Positions 37,248 to 45,743 of a stretch of 64,000 nucleotides of DNA are shown piece after piece (within the stretch, counting starts at the first letter, position 1; the number at the start of each line of letters is the position of its first letter). The position numbers and the translations under genes are program-made. The notes under the pieces were generated by a model. That model searched no databases and had not been told where the DNA came from. It saw only the letters and a list, made by a program, of their open reading frames with translations. The DNA is from Streptomyces tardus (GTDB lineage Bacteria > Actinomycetota > Actinomycetes > Streptomycetales > Streptomycetaceae), in assembly GCF_018101125.2 (NCBI RefSeq), contig NZ_JAELVF020000001.1, positions 62,001 through 126,000 of the forward strand, written 5' to 3'.

Positions 37248-38851
37248 CGCGCCGCGCCGCTTCCGGTGGCCACCGCTCCACGGCTCACCCCCGTCCGCAA
37301 CTCGAGCGCGAGATCGACATCCTCCTTGGTAGGACGCGCGTGGTCCGCAAGGTCGGCCAGGGTCCAGGCGACCCGCAGCACCCGATCCAGACCCCGCGCG
37401 GTGAGAAAGCCCCGCTCCATATCGCTTTCCACCGTGCTCAGCGCGCCTCGCTCCAGCGGCCAGCGAGTTCTGAGCTCGTGCCCGGGCACCTCGTTGTTGG
37501 TGCGCCAGGGTGTGCCGGTCAGACGCTCCTGCGCGCGCTGCCTCGCCACCGCCACCCTCGCCGCGACGGTCGCCGTGCTCTCCGCGCTGCGAACGGCTCC
37601 GAGCAGCTCCGCCCGGCTCACCGGCTCGACCTGCACCCGAAGGTCGACCCTGTCCAGCAACGGCCCGGACAGTCTCGCCCGGTAGCGGCGCACGGCCGCA
37701 GGACGGCACTCGCACTCCCCCGCGGTGGTGCCGTGCCTGCCGCAGGGGCAGGGGTTGGCGGCCAGCACCAGCTGAAGCCTCGCCGGCATCCGCAGCATCC
37801 CCTGGGACCGGGCGATCATGACGTGGCCGGACTCCAGCGGTTGCCTCAACGCGTCCAACACCCTCGGTGCGCACTCCGCGGCCTCGTCGAGGAAGAGCAC
37901 CCCGTGATGGGCGAGGGACACCGCCCCGGGCCTCGGCAGACCGGTGCCGCCGCCGATGAGCGAGGCCATGCTCGCGGAGTGGTGCGGCGCGTAGTACGGC
38001 GGCCGCGAGACCAGCGGTTGACCGTGGGGCAGCACCCCGGCAACCGAGTGCACCGCGGTCGCCTCCAACGACTCCTGCCTGCTGAGCGGTGGCAGGATCC
38101 CCGGCAACCGCTCAGCGAGGAGCGTCTTGCCGGCACCCGGAGGCCCCTTGAGGAAGAGGTGGTGCCTACCTGCGGCCGCCACCTCCAGCGCGGCGCGGGC
38201 GGTGTGCTGGCCGGCGACCTCGCAGAGGTCGACCTCACCGCCGCCCCCGGCCGACAGCCCGCCCCCGGGCACGGCGAGCCCGGCCAGGCCCAGGTCGGGC
38301 AAGCCGTCGGACGCAGCCGGCTCCTCCTCCGGCACAGCCTCGTCCATCAGCACCGCGATCAGCTGACCCAGGCTCCGCACTCCGAGCACCGCCACTTCGG
38401 GCACGAGCGCGGCCTCTGCCGCGGTCTGCTCCGGCACGACGACCTGCCGGTACCCGGCATCGGCGGCCGCCAGCACCGCGGGCAGCACGCCCCGAACCGG
38501 CCGCACCCTGCCGTCGAGCCCCAATTCCCCGATCATGAGCAGATCGGTCAGCCGACGCGGGTCGATTCGCTCCGCCGCCCCGAGCACAGCGCAGGCGACC
38601 GCCAGGTCGAAGCCGCTGCCGCCCTTGGGCACTGCTGCCGGGCTGAGCCCGACGGTGAGCTTCTTCTGCGGCCAGTCGACACCGGAGTTCACCACCGCCG
38701 CGCGCACCCGATCCCGGCTCTCGACAAGCGACTTGTCGGGCAGTCCGACGAGAGTGAAGGTCGCGACGCCCGGCTCCAGATCCGCCTGAACCTCGACCAA
38801 CACGCCCTCGACACCGACCAGAGCGACCGAGCAGGTCCTGGCAAAGCCCAT
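37244..38851 (-). CDS. comM: YifB/ComM-family Mg-chelatase-like AAA ATPase
   Basis: This 535-residue ATPase belongs to the ComM/YifB family; in naturally competent bacteria ComM is a helicase that aids branch migration. It has an N-terminal Lon-like domain (GLPDKSLVESRDRVRAA, GLSPAAVPKGGSGFDLAVA), then the ATPase core with Walker A LKGPPGAGKTLLAERL, Walker B GVLFLDEAAE, NPCPCGRHG with its cysteine-rich loop, and the C-terminal Mg_chelatase domain. The ATG at 38851 has AGGGGG about eight bases upstream and overlaps the yraN stop by one base (TGATG). Transformation-like DNA uptake is not established for Streptomyces, so the function here is open. Confidence 0.93.
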   Translation of the reverse strand: MGFARTCSVALVGVEGVLVEVQADLEPGVATFTLVGLPDKSLVESRDRVRAAVVNSGVDWPQKKLTVGLSPAAVPKGGSGFDLAVACAVLGAAERIDPRRLTDLLMIGELGLDGRVRPVRGVLPAVLAAADAGYRQVVVPEQTAAEAALVPEVAVLGVRSLGQLIAVLMDEAVPEEEPAASDGLPDLGLAGLAVPGGGLSAGGGGEVDLCEVAGQHTARAALEVAAAGRHHLFLKGPPGAGKTLLAERLPGILPPLSRQESLEATAVHSVAGVLPHGQPLVSRPPYYAPHHSASMASLIGGGTGLPRPGAVSLAHHGVLFLDEAAECAPRVLDALRQPLESGHVMIARSQGMLRMPARLQLVLAANPCPCGRHGTTAGECECRPAAVRRYRARLSGPLLDRVDLRVQVEPVSRAELLGAVRSAESTATVAARVAVARQRAQERLTGTPWRTNNEVPGHELRTRWPLERGALSTVESDMERGFLTARGLDRVLRVAWTLADLADHARPTKEDVDLALELRTGVSRGAVATGSGAAR

Positions 38852-39225
38852 CAGGCGATCCCCCTGACGTGCTGGACCAGCGGCGCGCCCGCCGCGGGGA
38901 GCAGAACGCCCACCAGGTCGATGCGCACCCCGCCGTGCGGCGGGCGGCCGTACCGGCTGATCCACCGCTCGCACAGCCAGCGCGAGGCGAGCCTGCGGAG
39001 TCGCTCAGCCTTGCGCGGAGTGACGGCTGCGAACGGATGCTCGAAGCCGCCGAGCCGGCGGGTCTTCACCTCGCACACCACCAGTGCGTCCGCCTGGCGG
39101 GCAACGATGTCCAGCTCCCCTTCCCGGCAACGCCAGTTGCGCTCCAGGATCGCCATCCCGGACTCCCGCAGCCGTCGCGCCGCGAGGTCCTCTCCATAGC
39201 GGCCGATTGCATTGCGCATGTTCAT
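38851..39225 (-). CDS. yraN: YraN/UPF0102 nuclease-fold protein
   Basis: This 124-residue protein has the restriction-endonuclease-like fold of the YraN family. The core motif is intact: [41 protein letters not shown] with the D-x(n)-ExK pattern, and the [17 protein letters not shown] helix. Function is unknown, though it is nearly always linked to comM and dprA or to rnhB. The ATG at 39225 has GGAGG eight bases upstream; an ATG two codons on is the alternative. Two DnaA boxes lie 65-91 bases upstream. Confidence 0.92.
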   Translation of the reverse strand: MNMRNAIGRYGEDLAARRLRESGMAILERNWRCREGELDIVARQADALVVCEVKTRRLGGFEHPFAAVTPRKAERLRRLASRWLCERWISRYGRPPHGGVRIDLVGVLLPAAGAPLVQHVRGIA

Positions 39226-39289
39226 CTGCACCACCTCCACGCCGAACTCTGGACGAGGAATCAGGAGGAAGTGGATCTTGATGAATTTC

Positions 39290-39316
39290 TGTGGACAACT
39301 CACCAGTTGTGGACAA
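39290..39316 (-). promoter_or_regulatory. Two perfect DnaA boxes, 18 bp apart, upstream of yraN
   Basis: TTGTCCACA occurs twice on the minus strand (39316-39308 and 39298-39290) in the 672-base gap before yraN. Both match the preferred Streptomyces box. The spacing equals that of the pair at 33204-33230. Confidence 0.7.
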
Positions 39317-39381
39317 CTCCGCCACCCGAAAGGGGCGTTCTGCTCCCTGAGGGCAGCCACCGGTCCGCGGACGCGCCGATC

Positions 39382-39417
39382 GACGGCTCCGACGGCTCCG
39401 ACGGCTCCGACGGCTCA
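39382..39417. repeat. Four 9-bp tandem repeats
   Basis: GACGGCTCC is repeated four times, the last copy ending in CA. It lies in the gap between the DUF2469 gene and yraN (39226-39897), where I see no gene; the gap otherwise holds the DnaA boxes at one end and a 22-bp hairpin at the other. Confidence 0.8.
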
Positions 39418-39835
39418 ACGGTGCACCTCGCCGTGCGCCACCCGCCGCCGCTCGCACCACCGGACGCCGTACTGGCCGGTGGTGTTGTGTGCGGCCGATG
39501 CAACAACACTCGGGCAGAGGGCCACACCATCGGCGGGGAAAAGTCACGCCGGGAGGCAGACCTCTCTGCGGTACGACCGCACCCGGGCGCCCCTACCTGA
39601 TCCGCCCCGGGTCGCACCGGCGAAAGCGGAGGATTCGCGTCATCGGGTGATTCGGCCGGACGACCGTCGCGCTGCGGTGATCTTGGAGATACCTTCGACT
39701 CCGAGCACGGCCGAGACGCGGACACGGCACAGAACCGCGCCCCACGGACCCGCGCGGTACAGGCAAGGCACAGGCACGAGCGAACTCACCGGCAGGCGAA
39801 GGGGCACCCATGACGACCTCCGCCCGGACCGAAGC

Positions 39836-39893
39836 GCAGTCCGTGCCGCCGGCCCGGACGCCCTGCGGCGCCCGGGCCGGCGGCACGGACTGC
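39836..39893 (-). terminator. 22-bp perfect hairpin after the DUF2469 gene
   Basis: The arms 39836-39857 and 39872-39893 are perfectly complementary around 14 bases, directly after the DUF2469 stop. It is the longest perfect stem in the window and probably ends the sip operon. Confidence 0.85.
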
Positions 39894-39897
39894 GGCG

Positions 39898-40221
39898 TCA
39901 GGTGCCGAAGCCGGAGTCCTCCGGCAGATTGAGGTCGCTCTTGTTGAGCTCCTCGATGTTCACGTCCTTGAACGTCAGCACCCGTACCTGCTTGACGAAG
40001 CGGGCGGGTCGGTACATGTCCCAGACCCAGGCGTCCGCCATGGCGACCTCGAAGAAGACCTCGCCCTGGTCGGAGTGGACATGCATCTCGTAGTCGTTCG
40101 TGAGATAGAAACGCCGCTCGGTCTCGATCACGTACTTGAACAGACCGACGACATCCCGGTACTCCCGGTAGAGCTTCAGCTCCATCTCGGTTTCGTACTT
40201 CTCGAGATCCTCGGCGCTCAT
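39898..40221 (-). CDS. DUF2469 protein
   Basis: This acidic 107-residue protein, MSAEDLEKYETEMELKLYRE onward, matches the DUF2469 family, which is highly conserved and restricted to actinobacteria; its function is unknown. The ATG has AAGGGG eight bases upstream. No membrane segment or cofactor motif is visible, and it is rich in aromatic residues (VFFEVAMADAWVWDMYRPA). It follows sipZ by 40 bases and is the last gene before a strong terminator. Confidence 0.9.
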   Translation of the reverse strand: MSAEDLEKYETEMELKLYREYRDVVGLFKYVIETERRFYLTNDYEMHVHSDQGEVFFEVAMADAWVWDMYRPARFVKQVRVLTFKDVNIEELNKSDLNLPEDSGFGT

Positions 40222-40261
40222 GGCGGTGTTCCCCTTCAGCCGTGCGTTCCCCCATTGTGCG

Positions 40262-40990
40262 TCAGGGTGCAGCCTGCCGTCCGCCCCGCCGCGCAAACGG
40301 GCCGTACGCGGCGCCCGCCAGTATCAGGACCACGCCCACCCCGGAGGTCCACAGCACCGGCTCCAGCGGACCCGGCGCAGAGACGCCTCCCGGCAGCTCG
40401 GTGAACGCGGGCGGCCGGCCGACCTTCCCCGCGTCCCCCATCGGCCAGACGGTCGCGTCGACCCTGGCCCGTACGGTGTCCCGCCGCACCGCGCCCTCCG
40501 CGCTGTCCTCGAGGTGCTCGCGCGAGTCCAGGGAACTGTCCCTCTTGTCACCGAGCAGGAAGAGCCTGCCGGAGGGGACGGTGGCGCTGAAATCGGTCGG
40601 CGAGGCACGCTTGCCGCCGCTGCGGTACGGCTCCTCGACCGGAGTGCCGTTGACGGTGAGGCGGCCCTGCCCGTCACAACAGACGACCTTGTCGCCGCCG
40701 ACACCCACCACCCGCTTGAGCATCGGCATGTCGCCCCACTGCGGGTCCTCGAAGACGACGACGTCACCGCGGCGGACCTCCGAGCCGTCGATGCGCTGGG
40801 CGAGCACGCGCTCCCCTGCCGAGACCGTCGGAGTCATCGAGTCCGTCGGGACGGTGTACGGCTGGTACTGGTACGCGCCCCAGGCGAAGCCGCCGAGGAA
40901 CAGTACGCAGCCCAGCGCCACCGCGACCGAGGAGATCGCGTGTCCCGTACGGGCCTGCCGTCCCGCTCGTTCTTCCGTGTCAGTGCTCAT
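40262..40990 (-). CDS. sipZ: Type I signal peptidase (SipZ-like)
   Basis: This membrane serine protease removes signal peptides from exported proteins. The 242-residue product has an N-terminal helix, the catalytic serine in PTDSMTPTV, the lysine in KRVVGVGGDKV, the GDKRDSSLDSR box and, unusually for the group, a C-terminal helix. It is the fourth signal peptidase in a row. In S. lividans the order after rplS is sipW, sipX, sipY, sipZ, which gives the name by position. The ATG at 40990 has GGGAG five bases upstream. Confidence 0.9.
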   Translation of the reverse strand: MSTDTEERAGRQARTGHAISSVAVALGCVLFLGGFAWGAYQYQPYTVPTDSMTPTVSAGERVLAQRIDGSEVRRGDVVVFEDPQWGDMPMLKRVVGVGGDKVVCCDGQGRLTVNGTPVEEPYRSGGKRASPTDFSATVPSGRLFLLGDKRDSSLDSREHLEDSAEGAVRRDTVRARVDATVWPMGDAGKVGRPPAFTELPGGVSAPGPLEPVLWTSGVGVVLILAGAAYGPFARRGGRQAAP

Positions 40991-41112
40991 CACAGCTCCC
41001 GAGATCCGCCGGTCTGGGCGCACCCTACCGCCGAGTCACATCACTCACCGCGTGCTGGCCGGCGGCCGACGAATCGGCCGGACCGGCCGTGCGGCCCGCC
41101 GCATGCTCCCGC

Positions 41113-42060
41113 TCAGTCGCCCTGGTCGGTGCGCAACAGGCGCCTCCTGCGCACCAGCACGATCGGCAGCGCACCGAGCAGCCCGAGGGCGGCAGGCGTC
41201 GCCGCTCCGGCAGCCGAGAGGTTCTGCTCGTAGGCGTCGGGCACCGGAAGCGTGCTCCACCTGTTGGGCGGCCAACCGATGACCACCGCGCGGCCCACGA
41301 TGTCCTCCTCGGAGATCGTGCCCTTGCCCGGGAGCTGCTGGTGGTAGCGCGAGTCCAGGCTGTCCTGGCGGTGGTCGCCCATCACCCAGAGCCGGTCCTC
41401 GGGCACCTTGACAGGGCCGAACCCGTCCCGCTCGCACGGGATGTTGCCCGGGAAGAGGTAGGACGACTCGTCCAGCGTCCGGCCGTTGACCGTGACCTGA
41501 CCGCCTTCCTCGCAGGCGACGGTGTCGCCTCCTGTGGCGATCACTCGCTTGATGAGGTCCTTGTCGTTGGCCGACGGCATCAGGCCGATGAAGCTCAGCG
41601 ACTTCTGGATGAAGTTCTCCGAGACCTCCGGGCCGTCCAACCAGCCGCCCGGGTCCTGGAAGACGACGACCTCGCCCCGCTCCGGCGTCGAACCGAACCA
41701 CGGTGTCAGCTTGTCGACCAACACCCGGTCCCCGCGCTGAAGGGTGTTCTGCATCGAGTCCGAGGGAATCGAGAACGCCTGCAGCAGGAAGGTCTTGATC
41801 AACAGAGCCAGGATCAGGGCGATACCGATGAGCAGCGGGAGCTCCCGCCAGAACGAACGCTGCTTCTTGCGCTTCGCGTGCCGCCCGGCGTCGTCACCAC
41901 CGGTCCCGTGGTCCTCGGCCTCCTCGGTCCCGGTCGGCTTCTCCGCCTCGGCCGGCTCGCGGTGCTCGGCCCCGAGTCGCCCGCCGTTCCGGTCGTCGAG
42001 TCGCCCCTCGGGCTCGTCTCCGCCAGAACCGGACCGTGCGCCAACCGCCAAGTCCCCCAC
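41113..42060 (-). CDS. sipY: Type I signal peptidase (SipY-like)
   Basis: SipY, a major signal peptidase in S. lividans, is 315 residues here. An acidic cytoplasmic tail of about 70 residues precedes the first helix (LPLLIGIALILALLIKTFLL). The catalytic serine is in SIPSDSMQNTL, the lysine in IKRVIATGGD, and GDHRQDSLDSRYH is the conserved box III/E region. A second helix near the C-terminus (AALGLLGALPIVLV) is followed by arginines, so both ends face the cytoplasm. The GTG at 42060 is chosen because GTGAGGAG lies five bases upstream; a GTG two codons earlier is in frame. Its start lies inside the 3' end of the sipX frame. Confidence 0.92.
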   Translation of the reverse strand: MGDLAVGARSGSGGDEPEGRLDDRNGGRLGAEHREPAEAEKPTGTEEAEDHGTGGDDAGRHAKRKKQRSFWRELPLLIGIALILALLIKTFLLQAFSIPSDSMQNTLQRGDRVLVDKLTPWFGSTPERGEVVVFQDPGGWLDGPEVSENFIQKSLSFIGLMPSANDKDLIKRVIATGGDTVACEEGGQVTVNGRTLDESSYLFPGNIPCERDGFGPVKVPEDRLWVMGDHRQDSLDSRYHQQLPGKGTISEEDIVGRAVVIGWPPNRWSTLPVPDAYEQNLSAAGAATPAALGLLGALPIVLVRRRRLLRTDQGD

Positions 42061-43090
42061 ATCCACTCCTCACGCTGCTTCGCCGCCTGGTCGACAACCG
42101 ACGCAGGCCCACCACTCCCATAACGAGCGGGAGTTCCGCAGGGCTCGGGAGAGTCACCAGGAGATTCTCTCCCACTCCTGGCCCGGGCCCGTCGCGTATA
42201 CTGCCCGGCTGCGCGGCGCTGCTGCTGGTCACCTCGGGGCCGCTGCTCCCGCCGTCGGGGACCGAGGCGTACGCGCCGTGCTCCTCCAGGCTGCCCCAGT
42301 TCTTGTACGGCCAGGCAATCACGACCGCCTTGCCCACCACCAGGTCCTCGGAGATGGTCCCCTTCCCGGAGTCCTTGAGGTGGTAGCGGGAGTCCGCCGA
42401 GTTCTCGCGATGGTCCCCCAGAACGAAGATGCGGCCCTCGGGGACGTCCACCTCGAAGTTCATCGTGGAGGGCTTGTTGCCCGGGTACAGGTAGGGCTCG
42501 TCGATCGGCTCGCCGTTGACCGACACCCTGCCGCTCTTGTCGCAGCACTTCACCTTGTCGCCGCCGACGGCGACCACGCGCTTGATCAGGTCCTGCTCGT
42601 CGTCGCTCGGCAGGATCCCGATGAACGTCAGCCCCTGCTTCAGCTGCTTGATCACCGGCGGATCGTTGGCCGTGGGAAGCTCGCCGGGCTCCAGCCATCC
42701 GCCCGGGTCCTTGAAGACGACGACGTCGCCGCGCTCCGGCCGCGAGCCGAACCACGGGGTGAGCTTGTCGACCAGCACTCGGTCGTCGATCTTGATCGTC
42801 TGCTCCATCGAGCCCGACGGGATGACGAACGCCTGCACGAGGAACGTTTTCAGGAACAGCGCTATCAGCAGCGCCACCCCTATCAGGATCGGGATCTCCT
42901 TGGTCGCGGAGAGCCGACGCCGACGCTTGATGCGCTTGGCGGCACGACGCCGGGCGGCGCGCCCCTCGCCCGGACCGCGCAGGGTCGGGCCGACGGGTGT
43001 GGGCACGGGCGGCTGCTCCCCGTCGGAGGAGTGACGGCCGTGGGCCGCCACACGGCTCTGCCCCGATGTGGGCTTTCCGCGCTTACCCAC
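41894..43090 (-). CDS. sipX: Type I signal peptidase (SipX-like) with long C-terminal overlap
   Basis: SipX has the basic N-terminus, helix (PILIGVALLIALFLKTFLV), catalytic serine in VIPSGSMEQTI, lysine in IKRVVAVGGDK and the GDHRENSADSRYH box. The recognised enzyme ends around residue 285. After that the frame continues for over 100 more residues through SPAELPLVMGVVGLRRL, and the last 167 bases overlap sipY. This tail is arginine- and glycine-rich and shows the composition of an out-of-frame read. Either a frameshift removed the original stop or the long overlap is real. The GTG at 43090 shares eight bases with the end of sipW (GTGGGTAA). Confidence 0.85.
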   Translation of the reverse strand: MGKRGKPTSGQSRVAAHGRHSSDGEQPPVPTPVGPTLRGPGEGRAARRRAAKRIKRRRRLSATKEIPILIGVALLIALFLKTFLVQAFVIPSGSMEQTIKIDDRVLVDKLTPWFGSRPERGDVVVFKDPGGWLEPGELPTANDPPVIKQLKQGLTFIGILPSDDEQDLIKRVVAVGGDKVKCCDKSGRVSVNGEPIDEPYLYPGNKPSTMNFEVDVPEGRIFVLGDHRENSADSRYHLKDSGKGTISEDLVVGKAVVIAWPYKNWGSLEEHGAYASVPDGGSSGPEVTSSSAAQPGSIRDGPGPGVGENLLVTLPSPAELPLVMGVVGLRRLSTRRRSSVRSGCGGLGGWRTVRFWRRRARGATRRPERRATRGRAPRAGRGGEADRDRGGRGPRDRW

Positions 43091-43790
43091 GGGACGCCCC
43101 GATGTCCGCCCATCGGCCGATCGGCCAGATGACCCGCTCCACCCGGCCGATCACCTTGTCGACCGGCACGGTCCCGCCACCGGGGTGTCCCAGGAAGTGC
43201 CGGGAGTCCTGGGAATCGGAGCGGTGGTCGCCCATCACCCACAGCCGACCGATCGGCACCACCGTGTCGAACGGCACTTCGGAAGGCCGGTCCTGCGGGT
43301 GGATGTACGGCTCTTCCAGCGGCTTGCCGTTCACCTCGAGCCTCCCCGTTGAGTCGCAGCACTTGATGCGGTCGCCCTCGGTGCCGACGACGCGCTTGAC
43401 GTAGTCACTACCCGGAGGCGACGCGAGTCCAACTACGGCGCCCGCAGAGCGCACCAGGTCACCCAGCGGATCGGACTCGGTCGCCTCGGTGAATGACCCG
43501 GTCCCGTCGAAGACAACAACGTCTCCGCGCTGCGGAAGGTTGCCGAATCGGTAGGCGAGCTTGTTCACCAGGATGCGATCGCCCGGCTCGAGGGTGTTCG
43601 CCATCGAGCCGCTGGGGATCGCGTACGGCTGTGCCACCAGGCCGCTGAACAGCATCAGGACCGCGATCAGCCCGCCCCCGACCAGGGCCGCACGCACGAA
43701 ACGCGACCGTCCGACCCGTCCCCGCGAAGGGTCGGGCGAGCGGTCGCGTTCCGGCTGCTGAGCGGAGGTGTCCATCGGATCGGTGTCCAT
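43083..43790 (-). CDS. sipW: Type I signal peptidase (SipW-like)
   Basis: This 235-residue signal peptidase is the first of the four. It has one N-terminal helix (RAALVGGGLIAVLMLFSGLV), the serine in AIPSGSMANTL, the lysine in VKRVVGTEGDR and the box GDHRSDSQDSRHFLG. It lacks the C-terminal helix of its neighbours. ATG at 43790 and ATG at 43775 are both possible; neither has a strong ribosome site. It follows rplS by 74 bases with a short hairpin between. Confidence 0.9.
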   Translation of the reverse strand: MDTDPMDTSAQQPERDRSPDPSRGRVGRSRFVRAALVGGGLIAVLMLFSGLVAQPYAIPSGSMANTLEPGDRILVNKLAYRFGNLPQRGDVVVFDGTGSFTEATESDPLGDLVRSAGAVVGLASPPGSDYVKRVVGTEGDRIKCCDSTGRLEVNGKPLEEPYIHPQDRPSEVPFDTVVPIGRLWVMGDHRSDSQDSRHFLGHPGGGTVPVDKVIGRVERVIWPIGRWADIGASRG

Positions 43791-43836
43791 CGGACGGTGG
43801 GTCCAGCTCTTCGCGGACCCGGACCCGATGGGTCTC

Positions 43837-43857
43837 CGCGAGGCGCACGGCCTCGCG
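43837..43857 (-). terminator. 8-bp hairpin after rplS
   Basis: CGCGAGGC and GCCTCGCG pair around five bases, eight bases past the rplS stop, before sipW. Weak-to-moderate; readthrough into the sip genes is plausible. Confidence 0.55.
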
Positions 43858-43864
43858 AAGGGCC

Positions 43865-44215
43865 TCAGTTCTCGCGCTTCTCCTTGATCTTGGCGGCCTT
43901 GCCACGCAGGTCACGGAGGTAGTACAGCTTCGCGCGACGCACGTCACCGCGGATCACGCGCTCGATCTTCTCCACCACGGGGGTGTGCACCGGGAAGGTG
44001 CGCTCGACGCCCACGCCGAAGCTGACCTTGCGGACCGTGAAGGTCTCGCGGACGCCCGAGCCCTGGCGGCGGATGACGGCGCCCTTGAACTGCTGGACAC
44101 GCGAGCGCGAACCCTCGATGACGCGGACGTGCACGTTGACCGTGTCGCCGGGCCGGAAGTTCGGGATGTCGCTGCGCAGCGATGCGGAGTCGACGGAGTC
44201 GAGAAGGTTGGACAT
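43865..44215 (-). CDS. rplS: 50S ribosomal protein L19
   Basis: L19 (116 residues) sits at the subunit interface of the large subunit. The protein begins [20 protein letters not shown] with [12 protein letters not shown] and contains the conserved [20 protein letters not shown] and the basic C-terminus. The ATG at 44215 has GAGGAAAG at long spacing upstream. It follows trmD after a 130-base leader that can form a long-range stem, hinting at post-transcriptional control. Confidence 0.97.
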   Translation of the reverse strand: MSNLLDSVDSASLRSDIPNFRPGDTVNVHVRVIEGSRSRVQQFKGAVIRRQGSGVRETFTVRKVSFGVGVERTFPVHTPVVEKIERVIRGDVRRAKLYYLRDLRGKAAKIKEKREN

Positions 44216-44237
44216 GCTCGTCTGCTTTCCTCGCCCA

Positions 44238-44315
44238 TGCCACAGGTCATCGGCGGAAGTGTGTGGATGATGATGGAGTTGCCCCACATCCGGCGGCGTT
44301 GGTCCCCCTGTGGCA
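44238..44315 (-). promoter_or_regulatory. Possible structured rplS leader
   Basis: TGCCACAGG (44238-44246) and CCTGTGGCA (44307-44315) are perfectly complementary and enclose 60 bases between trmD and rplS. Could fold as an L19 autoregulatory leader or an attenuator. Confidence 0.35.
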
Positions 44316-44345
44316 GGGTCGCGCGCCGACGCCGGGCACAGCCGG

Positions 44346-45155
44346 TCATTCTTCCACGGGGACGTCCGGTCGCCAAAATCGGCCGTTCCGGTCCTCCTGC
44401 CAGCCCAGCTCGGCAAGAGTCGCCCGGTCGTGTCTGTCGAGTGTCCCGGCGCCCAACTCCCGGATCAGATCGGGGCGGTGGGCGCTCGTGCGCTCCAGTG
44501 CGCGGTCCCGGCGCCAGCGTTCGACCCGGCCGTGGTGGCCACTGAGCAGCACCTCGGGGATCCCGCGGTCCCGCCACAGCGGCGGCTTGGTGTAGACGGG
44601 GCCCTCGAGAAGACTGGCCATGGCGCCGCTCGCGAAGGAGTCGTCCCGGTGGGAGTCGGCATTGCCGAGCACTCCGGGGAGCAGTCGGGCCACCGCCTCG
44701 ACCATCACCAGCACCGGCGCCTCGCCGCCCGCGAGCACGTAGTCGCCGATGGAGATCTCCCGCACGTCGTGGCGCTCGGCGTACTCCTCGATCACCCTGC
44801 GGTCGATGCCCTCGTACCGCGCGGGGGTGAAGACCAGCCAGGGGCGCTCGGAGAGCTCCTGGGCCAGCTGCTGGGTGAACGGCCGGCCGCTGGGGGTCGG
44901 TACGACGATCACCGGCTCGCCCTCGCCCGACCCGATGACCTCGTCCAGCGCCTCGCCCCAGGGATCCGGCTTCATCACCATGCCGGGGCCGCCTCCGTAG
45001 GGCGTGTCGTCGACCGTGTGGTGGCGGTCGTGGGTCCACTCCCGCAGATGGTGGATCCGCACGTCCAACTGACCGCGCGCTCGCGCCTTGCCGACGAGCG
45101 AGACGTTCAGGGGCTCCAGGTACTCGGGGAAGATGGTGACGACGTCCAGCCTCAC
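44346..45155 (-). CDS. trmD: tRNA (guanine-N1)-methyltransferase
   Basis: TrmD methylates G37 of tRNAs reading CNN codons and prevents frameshifting. The 269-residue SPOUT enzyme begins [19 protein letters not shown], with [13 protein letters not shown] and the trefoil-knot region [20 protein letters not shown]. The GTG at 45155 overlaps the rimM stop as GTGA, which fixes the start and implies translational coupling. The C-terminal [14 protein letters not shown] region is also as expected. Confidence 0.96.
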   Translation of the reverse strand: MRLDVVTIFPEYLEPLNVSLVGKARARGQLDVRIHHLREWTHDRHHTVDDTPYGGGPGMVMKPDPWGEALDEVIGSGEGEPVIVVPTPSGRPFTQQLAQELSERPWLVFTPARYEGIDRRVIEEYAERHDVREISIGDYVLAGGEAPVLVMVEAVARLLPGVLGNADSHRDDSFASGAMASLLEGPVYTKPPLWRDRGIPEVLLSGHHGRVERWRRDRALERTSAHRPDLIRELGAGTLDRHDRATLAELGWQEDRNGRFWRPDVPVEE

Positions 45156-45673
45156 TCCGGGCCATCCTCTGCGAGCAGGCCGGGTGGCGGATCGATGACG
45201 GCGCGCTGCTCGTCCAGGTCGATCTCCGGAACGATCTCGGTGACGAAGGGCACCAGCACCTCGCCGCCGTCGGCACGACGCACGATGAGCAGGTCCTGCG
45301 CCGGGAGATGGGCGATCTCCTCGATGCGCCCGACGACGACGCCCTCGGTTGTGACGACCTCGAGGTCGATCAGCTGGTGGTCGTAGTACTCCTCGGGGTC
45401 CTCCGGGGTGTCCTCCGGGTCGATGTCGGCGATCAGCAGAGTGTTGCGGATCGCCTCCGCGCCCGTGCGGTCCCGCACCCCCTCGAAGCGCAGGAGCAGA
45501 CGCCCGCTGTGCACCCGGCCGGTCTCGATGGTGAGGGGGCCCCGCTCGGCGGGGTCGGTGTGCAGTACGGCGCCGGGGCCGAGCCGCTGCTCCGGCTCGT
45601 CGGTGCGCACCTCCACGGTGACCTCGCCCTTGATCCCGTGAGCACGGCCGATCCGCGCGACTACGAGCTGCAC
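45152..45673 (-). CDS. rimM: 16S rRNA processing protein RimM
   Basis: RimM (173 residues) aids 30S assembly near protein S19. The sequence starts [20 protein letters not shown], followed by [17 protein letters not shown] and the PRC-barrel [16 protein letters not shown], ending [20 protein letters not shown]. The GTG at 45673 has AAGGA seven bases upstream. It lies after khpA behind a 16-bp hairpin and overlaps trmD. Confidence 0.95.
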   Translation of the reverse strand: MQLVVARIGRAHGIKGEVTVEVRTDEPEQRLGPGAVLHTDPAERGPLTIETGRVHSGRLLLRFEGVRDRTGAEAIRNTLLIADIDPEDTPEDPEEYYDHQLIDLEVVTTEGVVVGRIEEIAHLPAQDLLIVRRADGGEVLVPFVTEIVPEIDLDEQRAVIDPPPGLLAEDGPE

Positions 45674-45743
45674 TGTCTGTCCTTCGCGTCTGCTGGGTTC
45701 GCGTCTCCTGCGGCGCCGGATGCGCGCGCCGGTGTAACAACGC

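Noticed and set aside
37247..37874. N-terminal extension of DprA through comM
   Set aside because: The extra 209 residues overlap comM in another frame and have shadow-like composition; the GTGA overlap gives a better start.
39382..39417. Short tandem repeats as a CRISPR-like array
   Set aside because: The 9-bp units abut without spacers and no cas gene is present; simple sequence slippage explains them.
39226..39897. A minus-strand frame of about 140 codons in the yraN upstream gap
   Set aside because: It lacks a ribosome site, is serine/proline/glycine-rich, crosses the 9-bp repeat array, and shows no recognisable domain.
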